A stretch of 51,751 nt of DNA from Deltaproteobacteria bacterium (lineage in GTDB: Bacteria > Myxococcota_A > UBA9160 > UBA6930): assembly GCA_002687015.1 (NCBI GenBank), contig NYZB01000059.1, positions 1 to 51,751 of the forward strand, read 5' to 3'. This document shows positions 16,156 to 25,282 of this stretch, in pieces. Both the position numbers and the translations under genes were made by a program. Under the pieces are notes generated by a model. That model was given only the letters and a program-made list of their open reading frames with translations. It ran no database searches and was not told the DNA's origin. The number at the start of each line of letters is the position of its first letter. Within the stretch, counting starts at the first letter, position 1.

Positions 16156-17844
16156 TCAGTTCGACCAGTACGCGAACTCGTCGCCCGGCTGGTCCGGTTC
16201 GTGCTCCGCACGGTCCAGATTGATCGGCGTCGACATCTGCGAGGGCCAGCGCGGTTCGGCCTGCTCGGCGTTGTGGGTGTCGAGCGCGGCGCGCAGGGCC
16301 GCGAGAACGGCGGGCTGCTCTGCGGACAGGTCGCGACGCTCGCCGGGATCGCTCTCGAGATCGAAGAGCCACTCGCGCCGGTCGTCTCGTCCGGGAGGAT
16401 CGCTGACGTTCAGCTTCCAGCGCCCGCGGCGCACGCTCTGGGCGGCGCCGCTGCGCCAGAAGAGCATCTCGTGGGGAACGCCCGCGGTCTCGCCGCGCAC
16501 GTAGGGCACGAGATCCACGCCGTCCATCTTCCGGTCGGAGGGTAGCGGCGCACCGGCGGCCGCGGCGGCGGTTGCGTAGAGGTCGAAGTGGTGGACAGGC
16601 GCCTCGTAGGTCCGTCCTGGCGCGATCTTCGCGGGCCACTTCGCGAGGAAGGGCACGTGAACACCGCCTTCGAAGAGAGTGATCTTCCAGCCGCGGAATG
16701 GATCGTTGACGTGCGGAAGACCGATGTAGGCCGCGCCGCCGTTGTCCGACGTGAACAAGACGAGCGTGTTCTCCTCGAGGCCGTGGGTGCGCAGTGCATC
16801 GAGAACTCGCCCGACGCCGCGGTCGAGTGAGCGGATCATCGCCGCGTAGACGCGCTCGCGGTGCAGCTCGATGTGCGACAACGCGTCGTAGTCCTCCTTC
16901 GCGGCCTGGAGCGGCGTGTGCGGCGCCCAGTGGGCGAGGTACAGGAAGAAGGGGCGGTCGCGGTTCGCCTCGATCGCCTTGACGGCCTCGTCGGTGTAGT
17001 AGTCCGTCAGGTAGCGGGCCGGCTCGAACGCGTCGCCGCCGTTGAACGACGCGGCGAACTTCAGGGCGCGCCATAGGAAGAGGTCGATCGGGTCGAAGTC
17101 CTGCTTCGCATTGACGACTCCCGGATCGTCCTTCTTCAGGTAGAGGCCGCTGGCCATCAGCAGGCTCTCGTCGAAGCCCTGCTCGTGGGGTGACATGCCG
17201 CCTTCGCGGCCCAGGTGCCACTTGCCGATGTGCGCTGTGTGGTAGCCGCGCTCCTTCAACAGCTCTGCCAGCGTGATCTCGGACGGCGGCATCCCCATTT
17301 GCTCGTACGGGATCGCCTCCGCCTCTTCGTCGACGACCATCGGCGGGCGGACCTGGGAGCGCGCACCTCCCGCCGCCGAGATGATCGTGCGAAGCGCCGG
17401 CATCATCGCGTCGGGCGTCGGCGTGAACTCGAAACCGAAGCGCGTCCCATATCGGCCCGACATGATCGCTGCGCGCGAGGGCGCGCAGGTGCCGTTGGCC
17501 GCGTAGCCCTGTGTGAACGCAACGCCCTCCTTCGCGATCGAGTCGATGTGCGGGGTCGGCACCGTCCCGCCGGCGACGCCACCGCCGCCCAGCGTGATGT
17601 CGTTCCACCCGAGGTCATCGGCCAGGATCAGCACGACGTTCGGCGGGCGTTCGCTCGCAGGGGCTCCGGCGGGATCCCGGCCGGAGTCCCACACGACCGG
17701 CCTGTTGGGTGAGACCGGTGTCTGGCGGTCCGCCATGACTTCGATCGCGGAGAGCATCAGCTCCACGCGGTTGACGTAGACGACGATCGCCAGCGCGACG
17801 ACGACGCCTCCGACAACGAGAAGGGCTTTCGAGAATCGGCTCAT
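16156..17844 (-). CDS. Exported or membrane-anchored arylsulfatase-type sulfatase
   Basis: A 562-residue sulfatase. The formylglycine motif is CAPSR with Cys120 (in NGTCAPSRAAIMSGRYGTR), preceded by the metal-binding LILADDLGWND. Later conserved pieces are GKWHLG, FTSDNGG and PFLAKWP. Residues 7-25 form one hydrophobic segment, so it is a signal anchor or signal peptide and the enzyme acts outside the cytoplasm. It needs Cys-to-formylglycine maturation by a protein encoded elsewhere. It cleaves sulfate esters of unknown substrate. GGAGT precedes the ATG. An AT-rich region with TGCCA repeats lies upstream. The formylglycine enzyme is not in this window. Confidence 0.92.
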   Translation of the reverse strand: MSRFSKALLVVGGVVVALAIVVYVNRVELMLSAIEVMADRQTPVSPNRPVVWDSGRDPAGAPASERPPNVVLILADDLGWNDITLGGGGVAGGTVPTPHIDSIAKEGVAFTQGYAANGTCAPSRAAIMSGRYGTRFGFEFTPTPDAMMPALRTIISAAGGARSQVRPPMVVDEEAEAIPYEQMGMPPSEITLAELLKERGYHTAHIGKWHLGREGGMSPHEQGFDESLLMASGLYLKKDDPGVVNAKQDFDPIDLFLWRALKFAASFNGGDAFEPARYLTDYYTDEAVKAIEANRDRPFFLYLAHWAPHTPLQAAKEDYDALSHIELHRERVYAAMIRSLDRGVGRVLDALRTHGLEENTLVLFTSDNGGAAYIGLPHVNDPFRGWKITLFEGGVHVPFLAKWPAKIAPGRTYEAPVHHFDLYATAAAAAGAPLPSDRKMDGVDLVPYVRGETAGVPHEMLFWRSGAAQSVRRGRWKLNVSDPPGRDDRREWLFDLESDPGERRDLSAEQPAVLAALRAALDTHNAEQAEPRWPSQMSTPINLDRAEHEPDQPGDEFAYWSN

Positions 17845-17907
17845 CGAAGACTCCGAACGGGTCTGCGGACCCCGCGCATCGAAGGGAGGAGGGCGGCGAG
17901 GTCGACA

Positions 17908-17946
17908 CTGCCACCAATTGACACTAATAATGCCACAATCTGGCAG
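17908..17946. promoter_or_regulatory. AT-rich promoter region with three TGCCA half-sites upstream of the sulfatase
   Basis: In an otherwise GC-rich spacer, the stretch is AT-rich and holds TGCCA at 17909-17913, TGCCA at 17931-17935 (22 bp later, two helical turns) and inverted TGGCA at 17941-17945. The last two form TGCCA-CAATC-TGGCA. It lies 64-102 bases upstream of the sulfatase start and just downstream of the P450 gene, so it most likely controls the sulfatase. No regulator gene is adjacent. Confidence 0.4.
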
Positions 17947-18016
17947 GTGCGAAACGGGTGGACGGAGGAGGCCGGACTCAGCTCCCTGAGGGGGAGACCC
18001 CCCGGGCGCGAACCCT

Positions 18017-19186
18017 CTACGCCGCCGGGCGAAGCTCCACCTTCACCGATGCGGGCGCGCCGAAGCCGTCCAGCTCCGGCATCTGGGGATCGCACAGGGA
18101 GATTCCGTCGAGATGACGCAGCATGGAGGCCACGGCGATCCTTCCCTCCATGCGAGCCAGGGAGGCGCCGAGGCAGCTGTGGATGCCCAGGCCGAAGGCG
18201 AGATGCGGATTCGGCTTTCGATCCAGGATGAACTCCGCCGGGCGGTGGAAGGCCCTTTCGTCGCGGTTCGCCGAGGCGATGAGCGGCAGGATCAGGTCGC
18301 CCTTCGCGATCGGCTGCCCGGCGATCTCCAGGTCTCTCGCCGCTCTTCGCAGCGTCGCCTTGAAGGGTGAATGGAAGCGGAGCGTCTCCTCGATGAAGGT
18401 CGGAATCAGATCAGGGGAAGCCCTGAGCCGATCGAAGATGTCGGGACGTTCGTCGAACATGCGCGCACAGCCGACGATGAGGCTCGTCGTCGTCTCGTTG
18501 CCGGCGATCAGCAGGAGGAAGCAGAACATCAGCAGCTCGCCGTCCGTCAGTCGGCCCTCTTCGGTGTCGACGTAGACGAGATCGGAGAGAAGATGCTCTT
18601 GGGGGGTCTCGCGAAGCCGTGCAATGCGCTCCTGGAAGTAGGCGCTCATCTCGCCTCCCGCGGCGACTGCGGCGGGGCTCGGCGTGCCAATGAGGATCTC
18701 GCCGATGTCGGTGAAGATCGTGTCCGACCAACGCTTGAACTCGACGAAGTCGCCGTCTTCGACCCCGAGCATCGTCGCAATGACACCGACGGGCAGCGGA
18801 GCTGCGAACGCAGTGATCAGGTCGCCGGTCTCGTTCGCCGCGAAGTCCCGCATCAAGGTCTCACAGCGAGCCTCGATCTGCTCTTCCTGCAGGTCGATCT
18901 GTCGCGGGGTGAACGCGCTGCTCACCAACGCCCGCAAGCGGTCGTGGGCAGGCGGATCGGTAAAGAGCATCGTGGTCGTCGAGTTCTCGTCCTGCTGCAT
19001 GCGCTCGGAGACCTCGGACGAGAAGTCCGCGTGGGTCTTCAGGACATGACGCACGTCTTCGTAGCGGGCCACCCGCCAGGGCTCCCCTTCGTTTCTCGAG
19101 ACCGGCCGGTGCGCCCGCAGCTCTTCGTACTCGGCGTAGATCTCGGGACCAGTGGGAGGGTTCTCGGATTTCGCTTCTTCACTCAT
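18017..19186 (-). CDS. Cytochrome P450
   Basis: A 389-residue soluble bacterial P450 of usual length. The oxygen-activation helix carries AGNETTT, the K helix has EETLR (ExxR), and the heme loop is FGLGIHSCLGASLAR with axial Cys338. A TDPPAHDRLRALV segment is the conserved C-helix region. It needs separate ferredoxin and reductase partners, none of which is in the window. The ATG at 19186 fits the family N-terminus, although the ribosome site is weak. It is divergent from a Baeyer-Villiger monooxygenase (261 bp between starts), and both may act on one hydrophobic substrate such as a terpenoid or steroid. That pairing is inference only. Confidence 0.93.
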   Translation of the reverse strand: MSEEAKSENPPTGPEIYAEYEELRAHRPVSRNEGEPWRVARYEDVRHVLKTHADFSSEVSERMQQDENSTTTMLFTDPPAHDRLRALVSSAFTPRQIDLQEEQIEARCETLMRDFAANETGDLITAFAAPLPVGVIATMLGVEDGDFVEFKRWSDTIFTDIGEILIGTPSPAAVAAGGEMSAYFQERIARLRETPQEHLLSDLVYVDTEEGRLTDGELLMFCFLLLIAGNETTTSLIVGCARMFDERPDIFDRLRASPDLIPTFIEETLRFHSPFKATLRRAARDLEIAGQPIAKGDLILPLIASANRDERAFHRPAEFILDRKPNPHLAFGLGIHSCLGASLARMEGRIAVASMLRHLDGISLCDPQMPELDGFGAPASVKVELRPAA

Positions 19187-19447
19187 GTCGTCACGGTTCC
19201 CGTCGGCAGACCGGGCGGCTGGTGGCGCCGGCAAGTGCCCGTCGAGGGGCGCGCCCCGGGAGTCTAGCCCCTTCCGACCGACGCGGGTCCGGGGCTGCCA
19301 TCTCGAGTCGGGGCGTGGCGGTTCGCCCCGCCTTCGGAGAGCGACAGGTCGAATGACACCGGGTGCATGCTGCGCTGGGGGAAGATCCCGATTCCTCCCT
19401 TCGAAGGCGTGGCGACGGAGTTGCGCAGAGGCCTGGGGGGAGGAACC

Positions 19448-21310
19448 ATGAGCGGAGCCGAGCGCGACCCGAAAGACCAGGAGCCCCAGATGACGACCCC
19501 GGCAGGAACCGCTGACCCCATCGATCACGAAGCACTGCGCGAAAGGTACCGGGAAGAACGCGACAAGCGGATCCGACCCGACGGCAACGACCAGTACCTC
19601 GAGCCGGTCGGGCAGTTCGCCTACCTGGTGGAGGATCCGTACACCGAGGTCGTCGAGCGCGATCCCCTCTCCGACGAGGTGGAGATCGCGCTGATCGGCG
19701 GCGGCTTCTCGGGCCTCTGCACGGGCGCCCGGCTGCGACAGGCCGGTATCGACAACTTCCGCATCATCGAGGGAGGCGGCGACTTCGGCGGCGTGTGGTA
19801 CTGGAACCGCTACCCCGGCGCCATGTGCGACACCGCGGCCATGGTCTATCTGCCATTGCTCGAAGAAACCGGCCATCGGCCCAGCATGAAGTACGTCTTC
19901 GCGCCGGAGATCTTCGAGCACGGCAAGCGGATCGCGGACCAGTTCGACCTCCACAGGGACGTGCTCTTCTCCACCCAGGTGACGAAGCTCGAGTGGAACG
20001 AAGATGCATCGCGTTGGATCGTCCACACGAACCGGGGCGACGCGATCCGTGCGAAGTTCGTCGCCATGGGTACCGGGCCCCTGCACCGCCCCAAGCTCCC
20101 CGGGATTCCTGGGATCGAGAGCTTTGCCGGGCAGTCCTTTCACACGGCTCGCTGGGACTACGACTACACCGGCGGAACTCCCGAAGGCGCGCCGATGGAG
20201 AAGCTGAAGGACAAGCGCGTCGGCATCATCGGAACCGGGGCGACGGCCGTGCAGTGCATCGGGCCGCTGGCCCGGGACGCGAAGGAGCTCTTCGTCTTCC
20301 AGCGCACCCCGTCGTCGATCGACGTCAGGAACAACCACGAGATCGATCCCGCCTTCTTCGCGCAGCTCGAGCCCGGTTGGCAGGAGAAGTGGCTATTCAA
20401 CTTTGCGACCCTGCAGACCGGCGGCTTCGCCGACGAGGACCTCGTGAAGGACGGCTGGACGGACATCTCCCAACGCATCCGCGACCGGATCGTCCAGAAG
20501 GTCGGCAAGGAAGGCGTCAACTTCACGAACGAGGTCGCAGTGCAGGCCTATGAAGACAGCGACGACGAGAAGATGACCGAAATCCGCGAGCGCGTGGACG
20601 CCCTGGTCGAGGACCCGGAGACCGCCCAGCTCCTGAAGCCCTGGTATCGCCAGCTCTGCAAACGCCCCTGCTTCCACGACGAGTACCTGCAGGCCTACAA
20701 CGAGCCCGGAACCCACCTGATCGACACCGACGGCAAGGGCGTCGAACGAATCGACGAGACCGGCGTCTGGGTAGGCGGCCAGCACTACGAACTCGACTGC
20801 CTGGTCTGGGCATCGGGCTTCGAATTCGGGACCGACTACGGTCGCCGCTGTGGATACGAGACCGTGGGTCGCAATGGGCTCACGCTCTCCGAGCACTGGG
20901 CCGACGGAATGCTGACCCTGCACGGGATGCACGTCCACGGGTTCCCCAACCTGTTCATCATCGGAATGAGCCAGGCCGCGAACCTGATCTCGAACATCAC
21001 GCACAACCTGACGGAAGCGGGCTCTACGCTCGCGAAGGTGCTCGGACACGCCATCGAGACCGGCGCCGAGCAGGTCGAGGCGAGCGAGGAAGCGGAGCAG
21101 GAATGGGCGGCGCTGATCACGAGCAGCACCCGCGCATTCCTGGGCAACCCGGATTGCACGCCCGGCTACTACAACAACGAGGGCAAACCCGCGGGGCGCC
21201 GCGAGCAGCTCAACGGCAGTGGCTACCCGGAAGGCCCCGTCGCCTTCTTCGAGTTCATCGACAAGTGGCGAAACTCGGGCCGCTTCGAGGGGCTGGAGTT
21301 CCGCAAGTAG
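19448..21310 (+). CDS. Flavin-dependent Baeyer-Villiger monooxygenase
   Basis: A 620-residue class B flavoprotein monooxygenase. It has an N-terminal FAD Rossmann motif (IGGGFSGL), the Baeyer-Villiger signature FxGxxxHxxxW as F226-AG-QSF-H232-TAR-W236, and a second NADPH-binding motif IGTGATAVQ. It has an extra N-terminal stretch of about 75 residues before the FAD fold, as in larger BVMOs. It converts ketones to esters or lactones using NADPH and O2. ATG at 19448 is preferred because GGGGGGAGGAA lies directly upstream; an in-frame ATG at 19367 would add 27 residues without a comparable site. It runs convergent with the acyl-CoA synthetase. Confidence 0.92.
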   Translation: MSGAERDPKDQEPQMTTPAGTADPIDHEALRERYREERDKRIRPDGNDQYLEPVGQFAYLVEDPYTEVVERDPLSDEVEIALIGGGFSGLCTGARLRQAGIDNFRIIEGGGDFGGVWYWNRYPGAMCDTAAMVYLPLLEETGHRPSMKYVFAPEIFEHGKRIADQFDLHRDVLFSTQVTKLEWNEDASRWIVHTNRGDAIRAKFVAMGTGPLHRPKLPGIPGIESFAGQSFHTARWDYDYTGGTPEGAPMEKLKDKRVGIIGTGATAVQCIGPLARDAKELFVFQRTPSSIDVRNNHEIDPAFFAQLEPGWQEKWLFNFATLQTGGFADEDLVKDGWTDISQRIRDRIVQKVGKEGVNFTNEVAVQAYEDSDDEKMTEIRERVDALVEDPETAQLLKPWYRQLCKRPCFHDEYLQAYNEPGTHLIDTDGKGVERIDETGVWVGGQHYELDCLVWASGFEFGTDYGRRCGYETVGRNGLTLSEHWADGMLTLHGMHVHGFPNLFIIGMSQAANLISNITHNLTEAGSTLAKVLGHAIETGAEQVEASEEAEQEWAALITSSTRAFLGNPDCTPGYYNNEGKPAGRREQLNGSGYPEGPVAFFEFIDKWRNSGRFEGLEFRK

Positions 21311-21326
21311 CCGAAGGACCCCCGTC

Positions 21327-22862
21327 TCAGTTGACCTGCTTCTTCATCCCCTCCCAGTAGGGAGCGCGGAGCTTGTACTTCTGCAGCTTGCCGGTTGCCG
21401 TGCGGAAGAGCTCGTCGCGGAACTCGACCGAGGTGGGGCACTTGTAGTGGGCGATCTTCTCCCGGCAGTGGTCGATCAGCTCCTGCTCGCTGGCCTGGCT
21501 CCCGGCCGCCAACACCACCAGGGCCTTCACGGTCTCTCCCCATTTCTCGTGGGGCACCCCGATGACGGCCACCTCGGCGACGGCCGGATGGGCGAAGAGC
21601 GCGTCTTCGACCTCGATCGACGAGACGTTCTCGCCGCCCGAGATGATCACGTCCTTCTTGCGGTCCGCGATGGCGACGTAGCCGTCGTCGTCCAGGTAGC
21701 CGCCGTCCCCGGTGTGGAACCAGCCTTCGCGGATCGCGTCCGCGGTCGCCTCGGGCTGCTCCCAGTAGCCCTCCAGCACGTGGTTCGCCCGCGCCAGGAT
21801 CTCGCCCTTGTCGTCGACGCGGACCCGGACCCCGAGCGCCGGAGCGCCTGCGCGGCCCAGCTTCCGGGCGCGGTCCGCGGGTGAGAGATCGTCCCACTCC
21901 TGCCGCCCGCGGCTCATGGTGAGCAGGGGTGCGGTCTCGGTCAGGCCGTAGATCTGGATGAACTCCCAGCCCAGCTCGGTCTCCACCTGCTCGATGATGC
22001 GGGTCGGCGGCGGTGCCCCAGCCACGACGATGCGCGTTCGTCCGGAGCCGGGCACGGGCCCGTCCCACTCGGCGGCGGCGTCGAGGATCGCGGAGACCAC
22101 GGCGGGCGCACCGCACATGAGCGTGATGTCGTGCTGCTGCACGCGACGCAGGATCTCGGGCCCGTCGACCTTGCGGAGCACCACCTGGCTGGCGCCCATC
22201 CCGACCAGGGCGTAGGGCATCCCCCAGCCATTGCAGTGGAACTGGGGAAGGGTGTGGAGGTAGCGATCGCGATCGCTCACGCCGGCCTGCCACCCGAACA
22301 TCGCGGCATTCAGCCAGAGACTGCGATGGGTCTGCTGCACGCCCTTCGGCCGGGCCGTCGTCCCCGAGGTGTAGTTGATCACGGCCGTGTGGTCTTCGTC
22401 GGGCTCCCACGGCGCGGGCTCGGCGCCGAATGCGTACAAGGCCTCGTCGGATTCCTCGCCCAGCACGAAGCTGTGCTTGCAGGGGATCCCTCCGAGAGTG
22501 TCCTTCAGCTCGGGGTCGAGCAGCAGCACCTCGGCGCCGCAGTGGCCGATGATGTACTCGACCTCCTCTCGCGAGAGCCGGAAGTTCACCGGCGCGAAGA
22601 TGCGACCGTTTCCGCTGACCCCCCAGAAGCAGGTCAGCAGCCGCGAGGCATTGTGGGAGACCATGGCGACCCGCGCTCCGGGGGACACCCCGAGACGATC
22701 GAGGCCTGCGCCCATCGCCTGCGAGAGCTCGCCCAGGCGCCGGAAGCTCGTCTCGCCCATCGAGGGCGCCGGCTGCTCGGGCTCGTCGACGAAGGCCACC
22801 CGATCGGGGTAGACGTGCAGCGCGCGATCGAGGTGGTCGCGGATCGTGAGCGGTACCTTCAA
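21327..22862 (-). CDS. AMP-dependent acyl-CoA synthetase (fatty-acid or aryl type)
   Basis: A 511-residue ANL-superfamily ligase. The P-loop-like motif is INYTSGTTARPKGV; later come IYGLTETAPLL, the GWFHTGDGGYLDDDGY hinge region, DRKKDVIISGGENVSS and the C-terminal lysine segment TATGKLQKY. It activates a carboxylate as acyl-AMP and passes it to CoA. The sequence is closest to medium/long-chain acyl-CoA synthetases of the FadD13 or AlkK type; the substrate is not certain. It starts with TTG at 22862, supported by GGGAGGA seven bases upstream. It could activate acids released after Baeyer-Villiger oxidation by the neighbouring gene, which is inference. Confidence 0.92.
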   Translation of the reverse strand: MKVPLTIRDHLDRALHVYPDRVAFVDEPEQPAPSMGETSFRRLGELSQAMGAGLDRLGVSPGARVAMVSHNASRLLTCFWGVSGNGRIFAPVNFRLSREEVEYIIGHCGAEVLLLDPELKDTLGGIPCKHSFVLGEESDEALYAFGAEPAPWEPDEDHTAVINYTSGTTARPKGVQQTHRSLWLNAAMFGWQAGVSDRDRYLHTLPQFHCNGWGMPYALVGMGASQVVLRKVDGPEILRRVQQHDITLMCGAPAVVSAILDAAAEWDGPVPGSGRTRIVVAGAPPPTRIIEQVETELGWEFIQIYGLTETAPLLTMSRGRQEWDDLSPADRARKLGRAGAPALGVRVRVDDKGEILARANHVLEGYWEQPEATADAIREGWFHTGDGGYLDDDGYVAIADRKKDVIISGGENVSSIEVEDALFAHPAVAEVAVIGVPHEKWGETVKALVVLAAGSQASEQELIDHCREKIAHYKCPTSVEFRDELFRTATGKLQKYKLRAPYWEGMKKQVN

Positions 22863-22977
22863 CGGCGTCCTCCCTGCGGCAGCGACACCCCGGCGGGTGC
22901 GGCCGCGAGCTCATGGGACCGGCGAGGGTACCCGACCCGGCCCGCCAGGGGAGCCGCCGGAGCGGGCGCCGGGCTCG

Positions 22978-23037
22978 GGGATCCCCACCGGGATCCGGAC
23001 TGGGATCCGGACCAGGAGCCGGACTAGGAGCCGGCCA
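22978..23037. repeat. 12-bp degenerate tandem repeat (five units) crossing a stop codon
   Basis: Units read GGGATCCCCACC, GGGATCCGGACT, GGGATCCGGACC, AGGAGCCGGACT and AGGAGCCGGCCA. On the minus strand the glutaredoxin lipoprotein ends inside the array: its TAG belongs to the fourth unit, and the frame beyond would code Ser-Gly-Ser-x repeats. This suggests that repeat slippage or a point change set the present C-terminus. Confidence 0.7.
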
Positions 23038-23668
23038 GCAGACGGGACATCCGCTCGGGAGAGTGCCCGCGGATCTGCCCCTCACCGATCTCGACGAAGG
23101 GGATCGAGGTGCCGCCGCTCTTCTCGATCAGCTCCGCGCGGTAGCCCGGGTCGGCTTCGATGTCGCGGTTGTCGTAGGGGACACCCCGGGAGTCGAGCCA
23201 GCCCATGGTCTTGCGGCACCAACCGCACCAGGGCGCCGTGTAGACGACCACGTCGGCGCTCCGGTGTCCCGCGGCCGTGTCCGGGTCGTAGGCGAAGGGC
23301 CGCGGGGCGCCACTGGGCCGGGCGGCGCTCTGCACCCGGGTGAGGCCTCCACCACTGAATCCGGTCGGAGTGGCCTGGTCGCGGTAGGAGGCCGGCACCT
23401 GATCCAGGGAGCTCACGAAGTGCATGCTCCCACCGGCGTCCACGTAGCGGTAGTAGGAGGGCTCGGGCTCCGGGTTCGCAGGAGGCGCCGGTGCGGCGCG
23501 CGGGGGGCGATCCGAATCGATGTCGGACGACCCGCCGCGCTCGGCTCGCTCCGGCTGCGTGAGAGCTGCCGGCTCGCGGGCCTCTTCTGCAGGCTGCTCG
23601 ATGGCGACGCGGCCACAGGCCAGGACGGCCAGGCCCAGGGCGAGCATCGAGAGGATCGTGGGGCGCAT
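23024..23668 (-). CDS. Lipoprotein with C-terminal glutaredoxin domain
   Basis: A 214-residue exported protein. The lipobox VLAC places the lipidated Cys at 18. A Pro/Ala-rich linker follows, then a short DUF4124-like segment (YRYVDAGGSMHFVSSLDQVP), and from about residue 140 a glutaredoxin fold. That fold has the active site PWCGWC, an RGVPYDNRDIE strand and a cis-proline in GGTSIPFVEIG. DUF4124 plus glutaredoxin is a known architecture of periplasmic redox proteins. It probably handles disulfides or mixed thiols outside the cytoplasm. The ATG at 23668 has only a weak ribosome site. The gene ends within a 12-bp tandem repeat. Confidence 0.82.
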   Translation of the reverse strand: MRPTILSMLALGLAVLACGRVAIEQPAEEAREPAALTQPERAERGGSSDIDSDRPPRAAPAPPANPEPEPSYYRYVDAGGSMHFVSSLDQVPASYRDQATPTGFSGGGLTRVQSAARPSGAPRPFAYDPDTAAGHRSADVVVYTAPWCGWCRKTMGWLDSRGVPYDNRDIEADPGYRAELIEKSGGTSIPFVEIGEGQIRGHSPERMSRLLAGS

Positions 23669-23836
23669 CGCCCTGTGTATCGGCAGGGGGGCGCCGGGAA
23701 TTGAACGCGCCCAGGCGCCGCGGAGGCTCGCGCCAGACAGGGCGCGATCTCGGCCTCGATCCTGCCGGAAGGCCCGGAGCTCCAGGCGCTTTCCGAGCGG
23801 GTCGAAAGGTGGGAGAATGACCTCTGGGGGACCCCC

Positions 23837-25258
23837 ATGCCGGCCAAGGCCAACCTCTTCCGCGAGATCCGCCGCGCTCCGCAAGGCCCGAAGGTCGGCG
23901 CCTTCTTCGACGTCGACCGCACCCTGCTGGCCGGCTTCTCGGCGAGCGCGTTCTACCGGGAGCGGCTGCTCTCGGGCCGGATGACCCCGGCCGAGGCGAT
24001 CTCGACGATCCGGGGCACGACCGGCTTCTTGATGGGGCGAACCGGCTTCTCGGGCCTGATGGCGGCCTCGACCGCGGCCTGGCGCGGCCTCTCCGAGTCG
24101 ACCCTGATCGAGATCGGCCAGGAGGTCTTCGACAAGCACCTGGCCACGAAGATCTACCCCGAATCCCGCGCCCTGCTGCGGGCCCACAGGGAGCGCGGCC
24201 ACACCGTCGCGATCATCTCCTCGGCCACGCCCTATCAGGTGGATCCCCTGGCGCGCGAGCTCGAGATCGAGAACGTGATGTGCACGCGGCTCGAAGTCGA
24301 GAACGGCGTATTCACCGGCGACGTGCTCAAGCCGACCTGTTTCGGCGAAGGCAAACGCCTGGCCGGCGAAGAGCTCGCCAACCGCTTCGATCTCGATCTC
24401 TCCGAGTGCTTCTTCTACACGGACAGCTCCGACGACCTGCCGCTCCTCGAGGCCGTCGGCAAGCCCTGCCCCCTGAACCCGGACTCGATGCTCGCGCAGA
24501 TCTCCAAAGAGCGCGGCTGGCCCGTGCGCCGCTTCCAGAGCCGCGGCACGCCCGGCGTCGAGCAGATCGCGCGCTCGGCGCTGGCCCTTGCGAGCCTGCT
24601 TCCCTCGGTGGTCGTCGGAACGACCGTCGGGCTGATCAACCGGTCGCAGCGCGAGGCGGTGAACGTGGCAGGCTCGATGTGGAGCGACCTGTCCATGGCG
24701 CTCTCCGGCGTCGACCTCCGCGTCGAGGGCGAGGAGCACCTCTGGACCCATCGACCCGCCGTCTTCATCTTCAACCATCAGAGCGCGCTCGATGCACCGC
24801 TGATGCTGAAGATGGTGCGGCGTGACGTGACCGGAGTCGGAAAGAAGGAGATCGCGAACAACCCGATCTTCGGACCGATCGGCAAGGCGGCCGGCGCCGT
24901 CTTCATCGACCGCGCCGACCGCGCCAGGGCGATCGAAGCCCTGGAGCCCGCCGTCGACGCCTTGAAGCAGGGACGCTCCCTGATCATCGCGCCGGAGGGA
25001 ACGCGCCAGCCCACGCCCCGCCTGGGCCGCTTCAAGAAGGGCGCCTTCCACATGGCGATGCAGGCCGGCGTACCGATCGTCCCCGTGGTGTTCCGCAATG
25101 CCCTCGACGCGCTGCCCAAGGACGCCCTCGTGATCCGACAGGCCGTGGTCGAGGCGGTCGTCCTGCCGCCCGTGGACACCAGCAGCTGGACCCGCGAGAC
25201 CCTGGACGACGAGATCGCGGCGATTCGCGACCGCTACCTGGAAGTCCTCGAAGGCTGA
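23837..25258 (+). CDS. HAD-IB phosphatase / 1-acylglycerol-3-phosphate acyltransferase fusion
   Basis: A 473-residue two-domain protein. Residues about 18-220 are a HAD-IB (SerB-like) domain with motif FFDVDRTLL (Asp25, Asp27), IISSATP and FYTDSSDDLPLL. Residues about 285-473 are a PlsC-type acyltransferase with the HX4D motif HQSALD (His314, Asp319) and EGTR at 387-390. The fusion is known in actinobacteria and proteobacteria and serves phosphatidic-acid or glycerolipid synthesis at the inner membrane. A hydrophobic stretch near residues 245-265 may help membrane attachment. gpsA follows after 24 bp, so acyl acceptor and acylation are encoded together. Confidence 0.9.
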   Translation: MPAKANLFREIRRAPQGPKVGAFFDVDRTLLAGFSASAFYRERLLSGRMTPAEAISTIRGTTGFLMGRTGFSGLMAASTAAWRGLSESTLIEIGQEVFDKHLATKIYPESRALLRAHRERGHTVAIISSATPYQVDPLARELEIENVMCTRLEVENGVFTGDVLKPTCFGEGKRLAGEELANRFDLDLSECFFYTDSSDDLPLLEAVGKPCPLNPDSMLAQISKERGWPVRRFQSRGTPGVEQIARSALALASLLPSVVVGTTVGLINRSQREAVNVAGSMWSDLSMALSGVDLRVEGEEHLWTHRPAVFIFNHQSALDAPLMLKMVRRDVTGVGKKEIANNPIFGPIGKAAGAVFIDRADRARAIEALEPAVDALKQGRSLIIAPEGTRQPTPRLGRFKKGAFHMAMQAGVPIVPVVFRNALDALPKDALVIRQAVVEAVVLPPVDTSSWTRETLDDEIAAIRDRYLEVLEG

Positions 25259-25282
25259 ATCCCACCCACCGGAGGTCGCTCC

